Assembly (NCBI RefSeq): GCF_000495475.1 | Contig: NZ_ASGZ01000010.1 | Coordinates: 1-40,810 of the forward strand | Source: Candidatus Halobonum tyrrellensis G22 | GTDB lineage: Archaea > Halobacteriota > Halobacteria > Halobacteriales > Haloferacaceae | Direction of reading: 5' to 3' | Length of the DNA stretch: 40,810 nucleotides | Shown: positions 23,746 to 33,272 of the stretch, one piece after another | How the letters are laid out: every line of letters starts with the position of its first letter | How positions within the stretch are numbered: the first letter of the stretch is position 1 | The notes under the pieces: generated by a model | What the model saw: the letters and a program-made list of their open reading frames with translations, nothing else | Database searches by the model: none | Told to the model about the DNA's origin: nothing | Position numbers and translations under genes: made by a program

Positions 23746-24218
23746 GTGACGTTTGCCCCCAGGTCCTCGGAGATCTCGCCGAGGCTGGTGAACTTGATGT
23801 TCGACAGCCGGTCCAGCGACGTCCCTTCGAGCACCTCCGCGTCGACGGTCTCGCCGTCGCCCGGCGAGTTCGACGCGTCGGTGTCCTCGTCGAAGGGGTT
23901 GCCGACGTAGACGCGGACGTTCTCGAACGCCTCGCGCCCGCGCGGCTTCTTGTACGGTACCATCCCGCGGATCGACCGCTTGAAGATCCGGTCGGGGCGC
24001 TTGGGGTACTCCGGCCCGCGGTCGGAGCCGAGCTCCGAGCGGGTGCGGTACTTCTCCATCGTCGTCTCGGGGTTGCCCGTGATGACGGCCCGCTCGGCGT
24101 TGACGACGGCGACGCGCTCGCCGTCGAGCGCGCGCTGTGCCACCTCCGACGCCACGCGACCCATGATGCAGTCGCGCGCGTCGACGACTTGGTCGGGAGT
24201 GAACTCGGCGAGGCTCAT
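23739..24218 (-). CDS. rpl13: 50S ribosomal protein L13 (uL13)
   Basis: The 159-residue protein is recognised by [35 protein letters not shown] and [26 protein letters not shown]. It is one of the early-assembling 50S proteins. A C-terminal acidic segment (about residues 110-130) is a halophilic addition. It overlaps L18e by four bases and S9 by seven, so the three genes are likely translationally coupled. Confidence 0.96.
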   Translation of the reverse strand: MSLAEFTPDQVVDARDCIMGRVASEVAQRALDGERVAVVNAERAVITGNPETTMEKYRTRSELGSDRGPEYPKRPDRIFKRSIRGMVPYKKPRGREAFENVRVYVGNPFDEDTDASNSPGDGETVDAEVLEGTSLDRLSNIKFTSLGEISEDLGANVTW

Positions 24219-24571
24219 CGGATCACCCGGACGTTCGACCCTTCGGGGTTGTTCGACAGCGCTTCTTCCAGCGTCACGGCCTCGCCCGCCTGGTCGATCT
24301 TCGTCTCGGCGGTGCCGGAGAAGTCGACGGCGGCGACCGTGACGTCCTTGCGGAGCACGCCCGAGCCGAGCACCTTGCCCGGCACGATGACGGTCTCGTC
24401 CTCGGTGGCGTATCGTTCGATCTGCCCGAGGTTGACCTCGGCGTGCGTGCGCCGCGGCTTTTCGAGTCGGTCGGCGACGTCCTGCCAGACTCCGGCATCG
24501 GACGAGCGCGCGGCCGACTTCAGTTCGGCGATGAGGTTCTGAAGTCTCGGATTGGTCTTGCTACTACTCAT
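24215..24571 (-). CDS. rpl18e: 50S ribosomal protein L18e (eL18)
   Basis: The 118-residue archaeal/eukaryotic large-subunit protein has [40 protein letters not shown] and [20 protein letters not shown]. It is the first protein gene after tRNA-Leu(CAG), 66 bases downstream, and overlaps L13 by four bases. Confidence 0.96.
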   Translation of the reverse strand: MSSSKTNPRLQNLIAELKSAARSSDAGVWQDVADRLEKPRRTHAEVNLGQIERYATEDETVIVPGKVLGSGVLRKDVTVAAVDFSGTAETKIDQAGEAVTLEEALSNNPEGSNVRVIR

Positions 24572-24637
24572 AGGATCCTCCTACGTGAGTGGTTGTGCGC
24601 GTGAAACCCGACCCGAGAGAAACGAAGCGGAGTGGAC

Positions 24638-24722
24638 TGCAGGGAGCAGGATTTGAACCTGCGGACTCCTGAGAGACAGCGCCCTGAACGCTGCGCCGTT
24701 GGCCAAACTTGGCTATCCCTGC
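24638..24722 (-). tRNA. tRNA-Leu (CAG)
   Basis: On the minus strand the 85-base gene begins GCAGGGATAGCC and ends CTCCCTGC plus discriminator A; CCA is not encoded. The acceptor stem pairs GCAGGGA with TCCCTGC. The anticodon arm is CAGCG-TTCAGGG-CGCTG with anticodon CAG. A long variable arm (TCTCTCAGGAGTCC) marks a class II tRNA. It lies between rpoD and rpl18e. A weak TATA (CGTTTACGG on the minus strand at about 24750-24758) may give it its own promoter. Confidence 0.95.
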
Positions 24723-24870
24723 GTGCACTCCTCCGTACCGCGTCCCACCGTAAACGGCTTTCGGTCCGACGCGCGAAGCGGGCCGCCGGCCGGGCCGGCG
24801 TCGCCGCTCGCGGGCCGTCGCGTGCGCCGTGGCGGTGTGGGTCGCGGTCATGGGTTCTCTCGGAGGGGGG

Positions 24871-25626
24871 TTACACTGCGACTTTGGTCGCCAGTTCGTC
24901 CGCGCGGTCACGCAACGAGTCGACCGCCCGGAGCACCAGTTCGTCGACGTCCATCGAGCCGTCCGTCTCCACGTGGAAGACGAACGCGTCGGGGACGTCC
25001 GTCACCGCCAGCTCCTTGCCGGGGTAGCGGTTCGTGAGGTCCGCACCGAACTCCTCCGTGTGGACGAGTTCGCCCTCGTCGGTCTCGATGACCCCGCGGA
25101 GGATATGGGGCTCCTCCTCGTCGAACCCGTCGCGGTCGCCGAGTACCTCCACGCGCTGGAGGTGGCGGTAGCCGACGGCCACGCCGCCCTGGTGTTTGGC
25201 GTGGTCCTTCCCGGTGTCGAGCACCGCGTCGGCCTCGAATTCGAGCCGCTGGCCCTGCTTGAGTTCGATGATGGGGATGTTCTCGTCGGCCGGTCGGACC
25301 AGGCTGTCGGAGGTTTCGAGGTCCCCCGAGTACGCGGTCGCCGGCCCCTCAACGTCGAGCGCGAGGGTGACGGTGTCGCCCAGTTCGAAGTCGTCGAGCG
25401 GCGTCGTCAGCGGCACCAGACCGAGCCGGAGCGCCACCATCTCGTCGAACATCACCGACGAGTTCTCGACGAACCGCACGGTGTCGATCGAGAGGGTGGG
25501 CACGTCCGCGACGACCGCCCGACGGATACCGTTCGCCATCGCCGGGGTCAGCCCCCGGACGAGGAAGCGGGCGCTCCTGCCGTCCTCGTCCCGCGAGATC
25601 ACCTCGACGTCGAAGTCGTCTGCCAT
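24871..25626 (-). CDS. rpoD: DNA-directed RNA polymerase subunit D (Rpb3/alpha-like)
   Basis: The 251-residue subunit dimerises with RpoL to start polymerase assembly. Visible alpha-type motifs are [30 protein letters not shown] and [18 protein letters not shown]. The protein contains no cysteine, so the 4Fe-4S ferredoxin-like domain present in some archaeal RpoD cannot bind a cluster here, as expected for haloarchaea. It begins one base after the S11 gene ends and is followed by tRNA-Leu(CAG). Confidence 0.96.
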   Translation of the reverse strand: MADDFDVEVISRDEDGRSARFLVRGLTPAMANGIRRAVVADVPTLSIDTVRFVENSSVMFDEMVALRLGLVPLTTPLDDFELGDTVTLALDVEGPATAYSGDLETSDSLVRPADENIPIIELKQGQRLEFEADAVLDTGKDHAKHQGGVAVGYRHLQRVEVLGDRDGFDEEEPHILRGVIETDEGELVHTEEFGADLTNRYPGKELAVTDVPDAFVFHVETDGSMDVDELVLRAVDSLRDRADELATKVAV

Positions 25627-25627
25627 G

Positions 25628-26038
25628 TTAGAGCCGGTTCTTCTTCGGCGCTCGGGTCCCGTCGTGGGGGATCGGCGTTACGTCCTCGATGCGACCGATC
25701 TCCAGTCCGGCCCGCGCGAGCGCCCGGATGGTCGCCTGCGCGCCCGGCCCGGGCGACTTCTGTGCGTTCCCGCCGGGGCCGCGCACGCGGACGTGGACGC
25801 CCTCGATACCCTGCGCGAGCAGGTCCTCGGCGACGCCCTCCGCCATCTGCATCGCGGCGTACGGCGACGCCTCGTCGCGGTTCTGCTTCACCACGGAGCC
25901 ACCGGAGGACTTCACGAGCGTCTCCGCGCCCGTCACGTCCGTCACGGTGATCAGCGTGTTGTTGAACGATGCGAACACGTTGGCGATGGCCCACTTGCCC
26001 TCGCCTTGCGGCTGGTTGTTGGACTCTGAGTCGCTCAT
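25628..26038 (-). CDS. rps11: 30S ribosomal protein S11 (uS11)
   Basis: The 136-residue platform protein shows [46 protein letters not shown] and [20 protein letters not shown], with the basic tail [11 protein letters not shown]. Its ATG immediately follows the S4 stop (adjacent codons), and RpoD follows after one base. Confidence 0.97.
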   Translation of the reverse strand: MSDSESNNQPQGEGKWAIANVFASFNNTLITVTDVTGAETLVKSSGGSVVKQNRDEASPYAAMQMAEGVAEDLLAQGIEGVHVRVRGPGGNAQKSPGPGAQATIRALARAGLEIGRIEDVTPIPHDGTRAPKKNRL

Positions 26039-26563
26039 TTACTGACCCTCCGCGCGTTCGGGGTGGAGGTCGTCGGCGAGCGGCGACCCCTCGTCGAAGT
26101 CGACGAGGTCCGCCTCGGCGGTCTCGACGGTGTACGACGGGCGCGTCACGCGCGCGTCGCCGACGACGACGTGGCCGTGGACGATGAACTGCCGCGCCTG
26201 CTTCGGCGTGTTGCCGACGCCCTTCCGGTAGGCGACCGTCTGGAGCCGCCGTTCGAGCACGTCGGTCACGTCGAGCGACAGCACGTCGGACAGCGCGTCG
26301 TTGTCGCCGAGGATGCCGTTCTTCTGGAGGCGGGCGACGAACTCCGACCCCGCCTCGTTGGCGGCGTCGAGGTCGCCCTGCGCGTCGCCGATGAGGCTCC
26401 GCGCCTCGCGGCGGTAGTCGCGCAGTTCCGACTGCGCGCGCCACAGTTCCTCCTTGTTCGAGAGGCCGTAGCGGCCGAGCAGGTCGGACTCCTGGGCGAT
26501 CCGCTCGCCCTGGTACGGGTGGTTCGGCGTCTCGTAGCGCTTGGTGGAGTTTCCGGTGGCCAT
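26039..26563 (-). CDS. rps4: 30S ribosomal protein S4 (uS4)
   Basis: The 174-residue primary rRNA-binding protein contains TKRYETPNHPYQGERIAQES, LLGRYGLSNKEELWRAQSEL and the S4 RNA-binding domain VLERRLQTVAYRKGVG followed by ARQFIVHGHVVVGDARVTRP. Its ATG directly abuts the S13 stop and its stop abuts the S11 ATG, so there are no intergenic bases on either side. Confidence 0.97.
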   Translation of the reverse strand: MATGNSTKRYETPNHPYQGERIAQESDLLGRYGLSNKEELWRAQSELRDYRREARSLIGDAQGDLDAANEAGSEFVARLQKNGILGDNDALSDVLSLDVTDVLERRLQTVAYRKGVGNTPKQARQFIVHGHVVVGDARVTRPSYTVETAEADLVDFDEGSPLADDLHPERAEGQ

Positions 26564-27097
26564 CTACAGTCCCTCCTCGTCGTCGTCGTCGGCGGCCGCC
26601 TCGTCCTCCATCTCCTCGCGGATCTCCTCGACGTTGACCCCGATGGTCCCCTCGGAGCGGCCGGTGGACTTGGTCCGCTGGCCGCGCACCTTCTGGCCCC
26701 GCTGGTGGCGGATGCCCTTGTACGAGTCGATCATCTGCATGCGGTTGATATCCTGGCGGCGCGTCTCGTCGAGGTCGTTCCCGACGACGTGGGTGGTCTC
26801 GCCCGTGAAGAAGTCGTTCTGGCGGTTGACCATCCACCCGGGGACGTGTTCGTCGAAGTTCTCGACGACGTCGATGATGCGGTCGATCTCGTCGTCGTCG
26901 AGGAGGCCGATCGTGGCGGTTCGGTCCACTTCGGCCGCCTCGGTGACCAGTCGCGCCGTCCGCTGGCCGATGCCTTTCATGTCGGTGAGGCTGCGCTCGA
27001 CGGACTTCGTCCCGTCAAGGTCGGTCTGACCGATCCTGACGAAGTACCGAAGGTCCTCGTCGTCGTCTTGCGCGTCCTCTGGTTCTTCTGCACTCAT
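26564..27097 (-). CDS. rps13: 30S ribosomal protein S13 (uS13)
   Basis: The 177-residue head protein contains DLRYFVRIGQTDLDGTKSVE, TDMKGIGQRTARLVTEAA and the C-terminal YKGIRHQRGQKVRGQRTKST, followed by an acidic tail. The ATG at 27097 is chosen since the longer frame runs into tRNA-Ser. It lies 20 bases after the tRNA 3' end, so the tRNA is probably cut from the same transcript. Confidence 0.96.
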   Translation of the reverse strand: MSAEEPEDAQDDDEDLRYFVRIGQTDLDGTKSVERSLTDMKGIGQRTARLVTEAAEVDRTATIGLLDDDEIDRIIDVVENFDEHVPGWMVNRQNDFFTGETTHVVGNDLDETRRQDINRMQMIDSYKGIRHQRGQKVRGQRTKSTGRSEGTIGVNVEEIREEMEDEAAADDDDEEGL

Positions 27098-27117
27098 GTC
27101 TTTGGGGGGTTGGACAG

Positions 27118-27202
27118 CGTTGCGGCGGGGATTCGAACCCCGGAGGCTGTGCGCCACTGAGTTAGCAACCCAGCGCCTTGGGCCAGGCTTGGCTACCGCA
27201 AC
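27118..27202 (-). tRNA. tRNA-Ser (GCT)
   Basis: The 85-base minus-strand gene begins GTTGCGGTAGCC and ends GCCGCAAC plus discriminator G, which is the serine-type base. The anticodon arm is CTGGG-TTGCTAA-CTCAG, giving anticodon GCT. The long variable arm (GGCGCACAGCCTCC) marks class II. It is the first gene of the ribosomal/polymerase operon and has a TATA box about 85 bases upstream. Confidence 0.95.
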
Positions 27203-27285
27203 ACCTGTGTGCCGGTTATCGTCGCCCGCGTGGACTCGGGGGACCGCGCCCCTACAGTATCTGCGTTCGGAGGATGTCCCGTCGC

Positions 27286-27294
27286 CTACTTAAG
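27286..27294 (-). promoter_or_regulatory. Strong TATA box of the tRNA-Ser/S13 operon
   Basis: The minus strand reads CTTAAGTAG, the stable-RNA type TATA also seen before the SRP RNA. Transcription would start near 27263 with a leader of about 60 bases before tRNA-Ser. Confidence 0.55.
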
Positions 27295-27380
27295 CGTCAC
27301 GAAGTCGCCGGCCGAACGGGCGTGTACACGCGCCGTGACGCGCCGTCTCGCTCCTGCGACGCTCACGCCGCGATCACCGC

Positions 27381-29597
27381 TCAGTTCCCGGGGGTATCGT
27401 CGCCCGCCTCACCCGGCCCGTCGCCGGCGTTCCCGCCGGTCGCCCACTCCAGCGCCGCCCCCAAGTCGCGGTTCGGCGGCGAGCAGGTCCGGTCGACGCA
27501 GACGTACGCCGTCGGCTCGCCCGCGGGCGCCCCCCGGTTGGCCCAGACCGGCGGCGCCTCCGCGAGGCCGAGTCGGTCGAGCCACGCCTCCAGCCCCGAC
27601 TCCGTCGCCGGCCGCGGGGCGTACACCGCGCCCGGGAGGTAGCGCCGGGCGAGCGTCTCGCGCCACTCGTCGGGCGTCTCGTCGGCGGCGAGCGTGAGTT
27701 CGAGCGGCCCGCGGGCGCGCTGGGCGGCCGCCATCGCCAGCGACACGTGTTCGAGCGGACTCGACGCCACCCGGCGGTCGTGGGTGGCGAGCACGTCCGC
27801 GGCGGCGTCGCCGAACCCCTCGTCGGGGGCGAACCCCTCCAGGTCGAGCAGCAGCCGCGTCGCCACGCCGAGACTCGACGGCGTCGACTGGTCCATCGGC
27901 TCTTGGGGCCGCGCGACCAACTCCTCGCCGTCGGCGGGCGTGGAGTAGATGGTGCCGTCGTCGGCGTCGTAGAACTCGTCGCGGATTACCCGCGCCAACT
28001 CGAGTGCGAACGCGAGGTGGTCCACCTCGCCGGTCGCGCCGTACAGGTCGAACGCGCCGCGCGCGAGGAACGCGTAGTCCTCTAGATACCCTCGCCCCTT
28101 CACGTCGCCACGCTGGGACGCCTCCGGCGTCCCGTCTGCTCCGGAGCCACGCTCCGGAGCGTCCATGAACCGCCGCGACAGCCGCTCTCGCTCGTCGTCC
28201 CAGAGGTGGTCGCGCACGAACGACAGCGCCTCCGCCCCGCGGTCGGCGACGGCCGGGTCGAGCGTCCGCGCGCCGGCGGCGTACGCCGAGACCATCAGCC
28301 CGTTCCACCCCGCGAGCACCTTCTCGTCGCGGGGCGGCCGCTCGCGTTCGCCCCGCGCGTCGAACAGCGCCAGCCGCGCCTCCATCAGCCGCTCGCGGAC
28401 CGCCGTCTCGTCGAGGTCGTACTGCTCGGCGAGGTCGGGCACCGACCGCGTCACCGTCAGCACCGTCGTCCCGCCCTCGAAGTTGCCGCCCGACTCGACG
28501 CCGTAGCGCTCGCAGAACAGCTCCGCCGTCGTCTCGTCGTCCACCGCGTCCGCCACCTCCGCGGGCGTCCAGACGTAGAAACTGCCCTCTCCCTCGCCGG
28601 AGTCGGCGTCGAGCGTGGCGTAGAAGCCGCCGTCGGGGTGTGAGAGCTCCCGCTCGGCGAACGCCAGCGTCTCCGCGCCGACGAGCGCGTACCGCGACCG
28701 GCCGGTGAGCCGGTAGGCGTCGAGGAAACACCGCGCGAGTTCGGCGTTGTCGTACAGCATCTTCTCGAAGTGGGGGACGACCCACTCGCGGTCGGTGCAG
28801 TAGCGGTGGAAGCCGCCGCCCAACTGGTCGTACAGCCCGCCGTCCGCCATCGCGTCGAGCGTCTCGGTCGCCACCGCCAGCGGCTCCTCCCGGCCCGAGC
28901 GCTCGGCGGCGCGCAACAGCAGGTCGACCCGGCCGGGGTGGGGGAACTTGGGTCCCGACCGGCCGAAACCGCCGTGCTCGCGGTCGGCGCTCCGGAGCGC
29001 CGCCGTCGTCGCGTCGTCGAGCACCGTCTCGTCGGGCGCGGCGCGGTCGCCGTCCGGGGGGGCCGGCGACGCCTCCACCTCGTCGCGGACCGCGTCGGTC
29101 CACTGGTCGGCGCGCGCCTCCATGTCCGACCGCTGGTCGGGGTCGGCCCACGAGTCGGCGATGTTCCGGCAGATCTCGAGGAAGCCGGGCATCCCGTCGC
29201 GGCCGTCCCGCGGGAAGTACGTCCCGACGTAGAACGGGCGGCCGTCGGGCGTGAGCCAGACGGAGAGGGGCCAGCCGCCGCGGCCGTTGACGAGTTGACA
29301 CACCGACTGGTAGACGCTGTCGAGGTCCGGCCGCTCCTCGCGGTCGACCTTGATCGGGACGAACGACTCGTTCATCACCTCGGCGACGGCGTCGTCCTCG
29401 AACGACTCCTCCTCCATCACGTGACACCAGTGACACGCCGAGTAGCCAACCGAGAGGAAGATGGGAACGTCGCGTTCGCGCGCGGCCGCGAGCGCGTCGT
29501 CGTCCCACGGCTGCCAGTCGACCGGGTTGTCCGCGTGCTGACGGAGGTACGGGCTGGCCTCCTCGTCGAGTCGGTTCCGCGCCGTCGGGTCGCTCAT
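27381..29597 (-). CDS. DUF255 thioredoxin-fold/six-hairpin protein (YyaL/SPATA20 family)
   Basis: The 738-residue protein has an N-terminal thioredoxin-like domain (residues about 1-165) with the CxxC of the family in SVGYSACHWCHVMEEESF, and NGRGGWPLSVWLTPDGRPF. The rest is an alpha/alpha six-barrel like that of glycosidases: PHFEKMLYDNAELARCFLDAY, DADSGEGEGSFYVWTPAEV and DEKVLAGWNGLMVSAYA. The biochemical role of this widespread family is unsettled; a thiol-redox or sugar-related role is proposed. A palindrome-rich insert at 28115-28160 encodes a low-complexity linker. Its start is the ATG at 29597, divergent from the APC permease gene. Confidence 0.92.
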   Translation of the reverse strand: MSDPTARNRLDEEASPYLRQHADNPVDWQPWDDDALAAARERDVPIFLSVGYSACHWCHVMEEESFEDDAVAEVMNESFVPIKVDREERPDLDSVYQSVCQLVNGRGGWPLSVWLTPDGRPFYVGTYFPRDGRDGMPGFLEICRNIADSWADPDQRSDMEARADQWTDAVRDEVEASPAPPDGDRAAPDETVLDDATTAALRSADREHGGFGRSGPKFPHPGRVDLLLRAAERSGREEPLAVATETLDAMADGGLYDQLGGGFHRYCTDREWVVPHFEKMLYDNAELARCFLDAYRLTGRSRYALVGAETLAFAERELSHPDGGFYATLDADSGEGEGSFYVWTPAEVADAVDDETTAELFCERYGVESGGNFEGGTTVLTVTRSVPDLAEQYDLDETAVRERLMEARLALFDARGERERPPRDEKVLAGWNGLMVSAYAAGARTLDPAVADRGAEALSFVRDHLWDDERERLSRRFMDAPERGSGADGTPEASQRGDVKGRGYLEDYAFLARGAFDLYGATGEVDHLAFALELARVIRDEFYDADDGTIYSTPADGEELVARPQEPMDQSTPSSLGVATRLLLDLEGFAPDEGFGDAAADVLATHDRRVASSPLEHVSLAMAAAQRARGPLELTLAADETPDEWRETLARRYLPGAVYAPRPATESGLEAWLDRLGLAEAPPVWANRGAPAGEPTAYVCVDRTCSPPNRDLGAALEWATGGNAGDGPGEAGDDTPGN
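28115..28160. repeat. Palindromic mini-insert inside the DUF255 gene
   Basis: GGGACGCC-TCC-GGCGTCCC (28115-28133) is a hairpin with 8-bp arms. It is followed by GCTCCGGAGC twice (28138-28147 and 28151-28160), each a perfect palindrome. Together they encode the linker around ERGSGADGTPEASQ and keep the frame. Confidence 0.75.
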
Positions 29598-29676
29598 GTC
29601 CGGAGCCTGGGCGGCACGGGTGAAAAGGTGGGCGGCCCGCCCGCGGGGCGGAGTCGAGACGCGTCGGCGGCCCGAT

Positions 29677-29684
29677 GAGTAAAG
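29677..29684 (+). promoter_or_regulatory. TATA-like element of the permease/UspA operon
   Basis: GAGTAAAG lies 24-31 bases before the ATG at 29708, at the right distance for a leaderless start. Confidence 0.4.
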
Positions 29685-29707
29685 GGCGTCCGCCGTAGAC
29701 GCGGCAC

Positions 29708-31132
29708 ATGAGCCGCGACCCCCCGCCGGCGGACGCGGGAACCAACGTCGAGGGTGACGCCCCCCAGATCGAGCCGACGGTCGAGACGGACGAGGCCACC
29801 ATCACCGACGACGCCGAACTCGAACGGACGCTCGGTCTCTCGGGGGGGCTCGCCATCGGTATCGGGACGATGATCGGCGCCGGAATCTTCGTCTTCCCCG
29901 GGCTGGCGGCGGGACGCGCCGGTCCCGCCGCCGCCGTCTCGTTCACCATCGGAGCGGTGATCGCGCTCCTCGTCGCGCTGCCGGCGTCGGAACTCGCCAC
30001 CGCGATGCCCAAGAGCGGCGGCGGCTACTACTTCGTCTCCCGGGGGCTGGGCACGCTCGCGGGGACCGTGATCGGGCTGTCGCTGTGGTTCGGGCTGGTG
30101 TTCGCGTCGGCGTTCTACCTCGTCGGGTTCGGCTACTACGCGGTCGACACGCTGGCGGAGGTCGGGGTCGCCGTCGGCGACGGGCTGGCCGTCCCGCTCG
30201 CGTTGGCCGTCGGGGCGGGGTTCACCCTCCTGAACGTCACGGGGACGGAGAACGCGGCCAAACTCCAGAACGGCGTCGTCGCGCTCCTGCTGTCGATCCT
30301 CGCGTTCTTCCTCGGCTACGGGACGCTCGACGCCCTCGGCGTCCTCGGCGCGCCGAGCGCGCCCGAGCAGTTCACCCCGTTCGGCGTCGCGCCGATCCTG
30401 ACGACCGCGGCGCTCGTGTTCACCTCCTATCTCGGGTTCGCGCAGGTCGCCACGGTCGCCGGCGAGATGAAAGACCCCGGCCGGAACCTCCCGCTGGCGA
30501 TGGTCGGGTCGGTACTGGTCGTCGGCGTGATGTACGTACTCACCATCTTCGTCGCCACCAGCGCGTTCGGTAGCGCGCGGCTGTCGACGTTCGGCGAGAC
30601 CGCGATGGTGGAGGTCGGCCGGGAGCTCCTCGGTCCCGCGGGCGCGCTCGCCATCGTCTTCGGCGGGCTGCTCGCGACCATGTCGAGCGCCAACGCCTCG
30701 ATCCTCGGCACCTCGCGCGCCATCTACGCCGTCTCGAAGGACGCGCTGTTGCCCCGGTGGGCGAGCCGGATCAACCTCCGGTACGGCACGCCGCACGTCG
30801 CGCTCGGGCTGGCCGGCGGGCCGACCCTGGGGCTGGTCGCGACCGGTCGGGTCGAGGTGCTCGCGGAGGTGGCGTCGTTCCTCCACCTGGTGTTGTACGG
30901 GCTGATCTGCGTGGCGCTCGTCGTCATCCGCCGGGACGAACCCGAGTGGTACGACCCCGACTTCCGCGTGCCCGGCTACCCCGTGACGCCGGTCGTCGGC
31001 GCGGTCGCCAGTTTCGCGCTGATCGGGTTCATGCAGCGGCTCTCGCAGGTGATCGGCGTCGCCATCATGGTCGCGTCCGCCGGCTGGTACCTCTATTACG
31101 CTCGGGGCGTGAAGCTGAAGGGGGTGCTCTAG
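29708..31132 (+). CDS. APC-family amino acid permease
   Basis: The 474-residue protein has about 12 transmembrane helices after a 45-residue acidic cytosolic N-terminus. Its first helix carries [20 protein letters not shown], the unwound substrate-binding GAGIF segment of the APC superfamily. [20 protein letters not shown] and [25 protein letters not shown] are further hallmarks. It is a cation-coupled or exchanger-type transporter of an amino acid; which one is not readable. The stop is immediately followed by the UspA gene start with no gap. In related archaea UspA domains are fused to such permeases, so the UspA partner probably senses energy state for it. Confidence 0.93.
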   Translation: MSRDPPPADAGTNVEGDAPQIEPTVETDEATITDDAELERTLGLSGGLAIGIGTMIGAGIFVFPGLAAGRAGPAAAVSFTIGAVIALLVALPASELATAMPKSGGGYYFVSRGLGTLAGTVIGLSLWFGLVFASAFYLVGFGYYAVDTLAEVGVAVGDGLAVPLALAVGAGFTLLNVTGTENAAKLQNGVVALLLSILAFFLGYGTLDALGVLGAPSAPEQFTPFGVAPILTTAALVFTSYLGFAQVATVAGEMKDPGRNLPLAMVGSVLVVGVMYVLTIFVATSAFGSARLSTFGETAMVEVGRELLGPAGALAIVFGGLLATMSSANASILGTSRAIYAVSKDALLPRWASRINLRYGTPHVALGLAGGPTLGLVATGRVEVLAEVASFLHLVLYGLICVALVVIRRDEPEWYDPDFRVPGYPVTPVVGAVASFALIGFMQRLSQVIGVAIMVASAGWYLYYARGVKLKGVL

Positions 31133-31831
31133 ATGACCCGCGTACTCGTTCCGACGGCGATCCTCGAAGGGGAGTCGGTCCCGTTCGGGCTGATGGACCT
31201 GCTCGGCACCGTGGACGTCACGGTGCTCGGCTACCACGTCGTGCCCGAGCAGACGCCGCCCGACCAAGCGCGGATGCAGTACGAGGAGCGCGCGGTGGAG
31301 GCGCTCGAAGACGTCGCCGAGGAGTTCCACGCGGCGGGCGGCGACGCCGACCACCGCCTGGTGTTCACCCCCGACCGGGCGAAGACGGTCCAACGCGTCG
31401 CCGAGGAGACCGGGGCGGACGCGTACACCATCAGGGGGACGACCGGGTCGGTCGAGCGACTGCTCGTCCCGCTGTCGGGCGACGTCGCCGTCGAACGCGT
31501 GCTCTCGTTCGTGACGGACCTGATCGGCGGCCGCGACATCGGCGTCACCCTGTTGCTCGCTACCGACGACGAGTCCGACGGCCGCGATAGACTGACGGCG
31601 GCCGCCGACCGCCTCGCCGCCCGCGGGGTCGACGTCCGCACCGAACTCGCGGTCGACGACGACCCGGTCGCGGCGCTCGTCGCGGCGGTCCCCGACCACG
31701 ACGCCGTCGTCATGGGCGAGCGCGCGCCGTCGGTCCGGTCGTTCCTGTTCGGCGAGGAGGCCGAACGCGTCGCCGCGGAGACGGTCGGCCCGGTGCTCGT
31801 GGTCCGGCGGGACGAGGCGGCCGAGGAGTGA
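31133..31831 (+). CDS. UspA-family protein, two domains
   Basis: The 232-residue protein has two tandem universal-stress-type domains: MTRVLVPTAI through about residue 105, then VERLLVPLSGDVAVERVL to VGPVLVVRRDE. The ATP-binding GxxGxG pattern is degenerate; GERAPSVRSFLFGEEAERV occupies its place in domain 2. The start codon directly follows the permease stop codon, so it is coupled to the transporter and likely regulates it at the membrane face. No membrane segment is present. Confidence 0.88.
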   Translation: MTRVLVPTAILEGESVPFGLMDLLGTVDVTVLGYHVVPEQTPPDQARMQYEERAVEALEDVAEEFHAAGGDADHRLVFTPDRAKTVQRVAEETGADAYTIRGTTGSVERLLVPLSGDVAVERVLSFVTDLIGGRDIGVTLLLATDDESDGRDRLTAAADRLAARGVDVRTELAVDDDPVAALVAAVPDHDAVVMGERAPSVRSFLFGEEAERVAAETVGPVLVVRRDEAAEE

Positions 31832-31923
31832 GTGCCCGGCCGGGAGGCCGACCCCGTCACGCGGAACGGACGACCCGCCCGCGGATGCACGAACGTGGTC
31901 AGATTCGGGGCGGAGAAGAACAA

Positions 31924-31931
31924 GCTTTACA
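31924..31931 (+). promoter_or_regulatory. TATA box of purD
   Basis: GCTTTACA lies 25-32 bases before the ATG at 31956. Confidence 0.5.
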
Positions 31932-31955
31932 CTACCGTGCGTACCGCCTCGGGGT

Positions 31956-33245
31956 ATGGAGACGGTGCTTCTGGTCGGCGGCGGGGGACGCGAGCACGCC
32001 ATCGCCCGCGCGCTCTCGGCCGCGGACGACTGCGCGCTGTACGCCTGCGCGAGCAACCGCAACCCCGGCATCGCGGAGTCGGCCGACGGGTTCGCGTCGG
32101 TCGGCGAACGCGACGCCGACGGCGTCGTCGAGTACGCCGCGTCCGTCGACGCCGACCTCGCGGTGGTCGGCCCGGAGGCGGCGCTCGAAGCGGGCGTCGC
32201 GGACGAACTCGACGACGCGGGCGTGTACACGTTCGGTCCCCACGCCGCGGAGGCGCGCATCGAGACCGACAAGGCGTACCAGCGGGAGTTCATGGCCGAC
32301 CACGACGTTCCGGGCACCCCGGAGTTCGAGACGTTCGACTCGGCGGACGCGGCCGCGGAGTACGTCGACTCCGTCGACGGCGACGTGGCGGTCAAGCCGG
32401 CGGGGCTCACGGGCGGGAAGGGCGTCCGCGTCACCGGCGACCAGGTGACCCGCGCGGAGGCCGCCGACTACGTGCGGGAGAGCGACCACGACGAGTGGGT
32501 GATAGAGGAGCGACTGGTCGGCGAGGAGTTCACCGTCCAGGCGTTCGTCGCGAACGGCGAGATGCGGACGACGCCCGCGGTCCAGGACCACAAGCGCGCC
32601 TACGAGGGCGACGAGGGACCCAACACCGGCGGGATGGGGAGCTACACGGACACCGAACTGACGCTGCCGTTCATGGACGAGGGTGACTACGACGACGCCG
32701 TGGCGGTCCTGGAAGCCGTCGTCGACGCCCTCCCCGACTACAAGGGCGTCCTCTACGGCCAGTTCATGCTGACCGCCGAGGGGCCGAAGGTGGTGGAGTT
32801 CAACGCCCGCTTCGGCGACCCCGAGGCGATGAACACCCTGCCCGTCCTGGAGACGCAGTTCCTCGACGTGTTGACCGCCGCGCGCGACGGCGACCCGCTC
32901 CCCGACCTGGCGTTCTCGGGCGAAGCGACCGTCTGTAAGTACGCCGTCCCCGCGGGCTACCCGACCGACCCGGAGGCGGGCGCGCGCATCGAGGTGGACG
33001 TCGACGGGGGCGACGGCGCGCTCCTCTTTTACGCCAGCGTCGACGAACGCGACGACGGCCTGTACACCACCACCTCGCGGTCGTTCGCGGTGGTGGGCCT
33101 GGGCGACTCCATCGCGGCCGCCGAGGAACGCGCGGAGGCGGCGCTGTCGGGCGTCGGCGATGGGTTCCGCGTCCGCCACGACATCGGGACCGAGCGACTG
33201 GTGCGGTCGCGGGTCGACCACGTGGCCGAGTTGCGCGGCGAGTAG
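31956..33245 (+). CDS. purD: Phosphoribosylamine-glycine ligase
   Basis: The 429-residue ATP-grasp enzyme makes glycinamide ribonucleotide, the second step of purine synthesis. It starts METVLLVGGGGREHAIARAL, the PurD N-terminal loop. The ATP-grasp core shows VAVKPAGLTGGKGVRVTG and VIEERLVGEEFTVQAFVANG, then PNTGGMGSYTDTELT and KVVEFNARFGDPEAMNTLPV for metal and substrate binding. Length is normal. No other pur gene is beside it. Confidence 0.96.
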   Translation: METVLLVGGGGREHAIARALSAADDCALYACASNRNPGIAESADGFASVGERDADGVVEYAASVDADLAVVGPEAALEAGVADELDDAGVYTFGPHAAEARIETDKAYQREFMADHDVPGTPEFETFDSADAAAEYVDSVDGDVAVKPAGLTGGKGVRVTGDQVTRAEAADYVRESDHDEWVIEERLVGEEFTVQAFVANGEMRTTPAVQDHKRAYEGDEGPNTGGMGSYTDTELTLPFMDEGDYDDAVAVLEAVVDALPDYKGVLYGQFMLTAEGPKVVEFNARFGDPEAMNTLPVLETQFLDVLTAARDGDPLPDLAFSGEATVCKYAVPAGYPTDPEAGARIEVDVDGGDGALLFYASVDERDDGLYTTTSRSFAVVGLGDSIAAAEERAEAALSGVGDGFRVRHDIGTERLVRSRVDHVAELRGE

Positions 33246-33272
33246 CCCGACCGGGGAGGGCGGACACCTCGC

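Noticed and set aside
29594-32434. 946-residue minus-strand frame
   Set aside because: It is antisense to APC permease, UspA and purD, with Arg/Glu/His-rich shadow composition; all three plus-strand genes have clear motifs.
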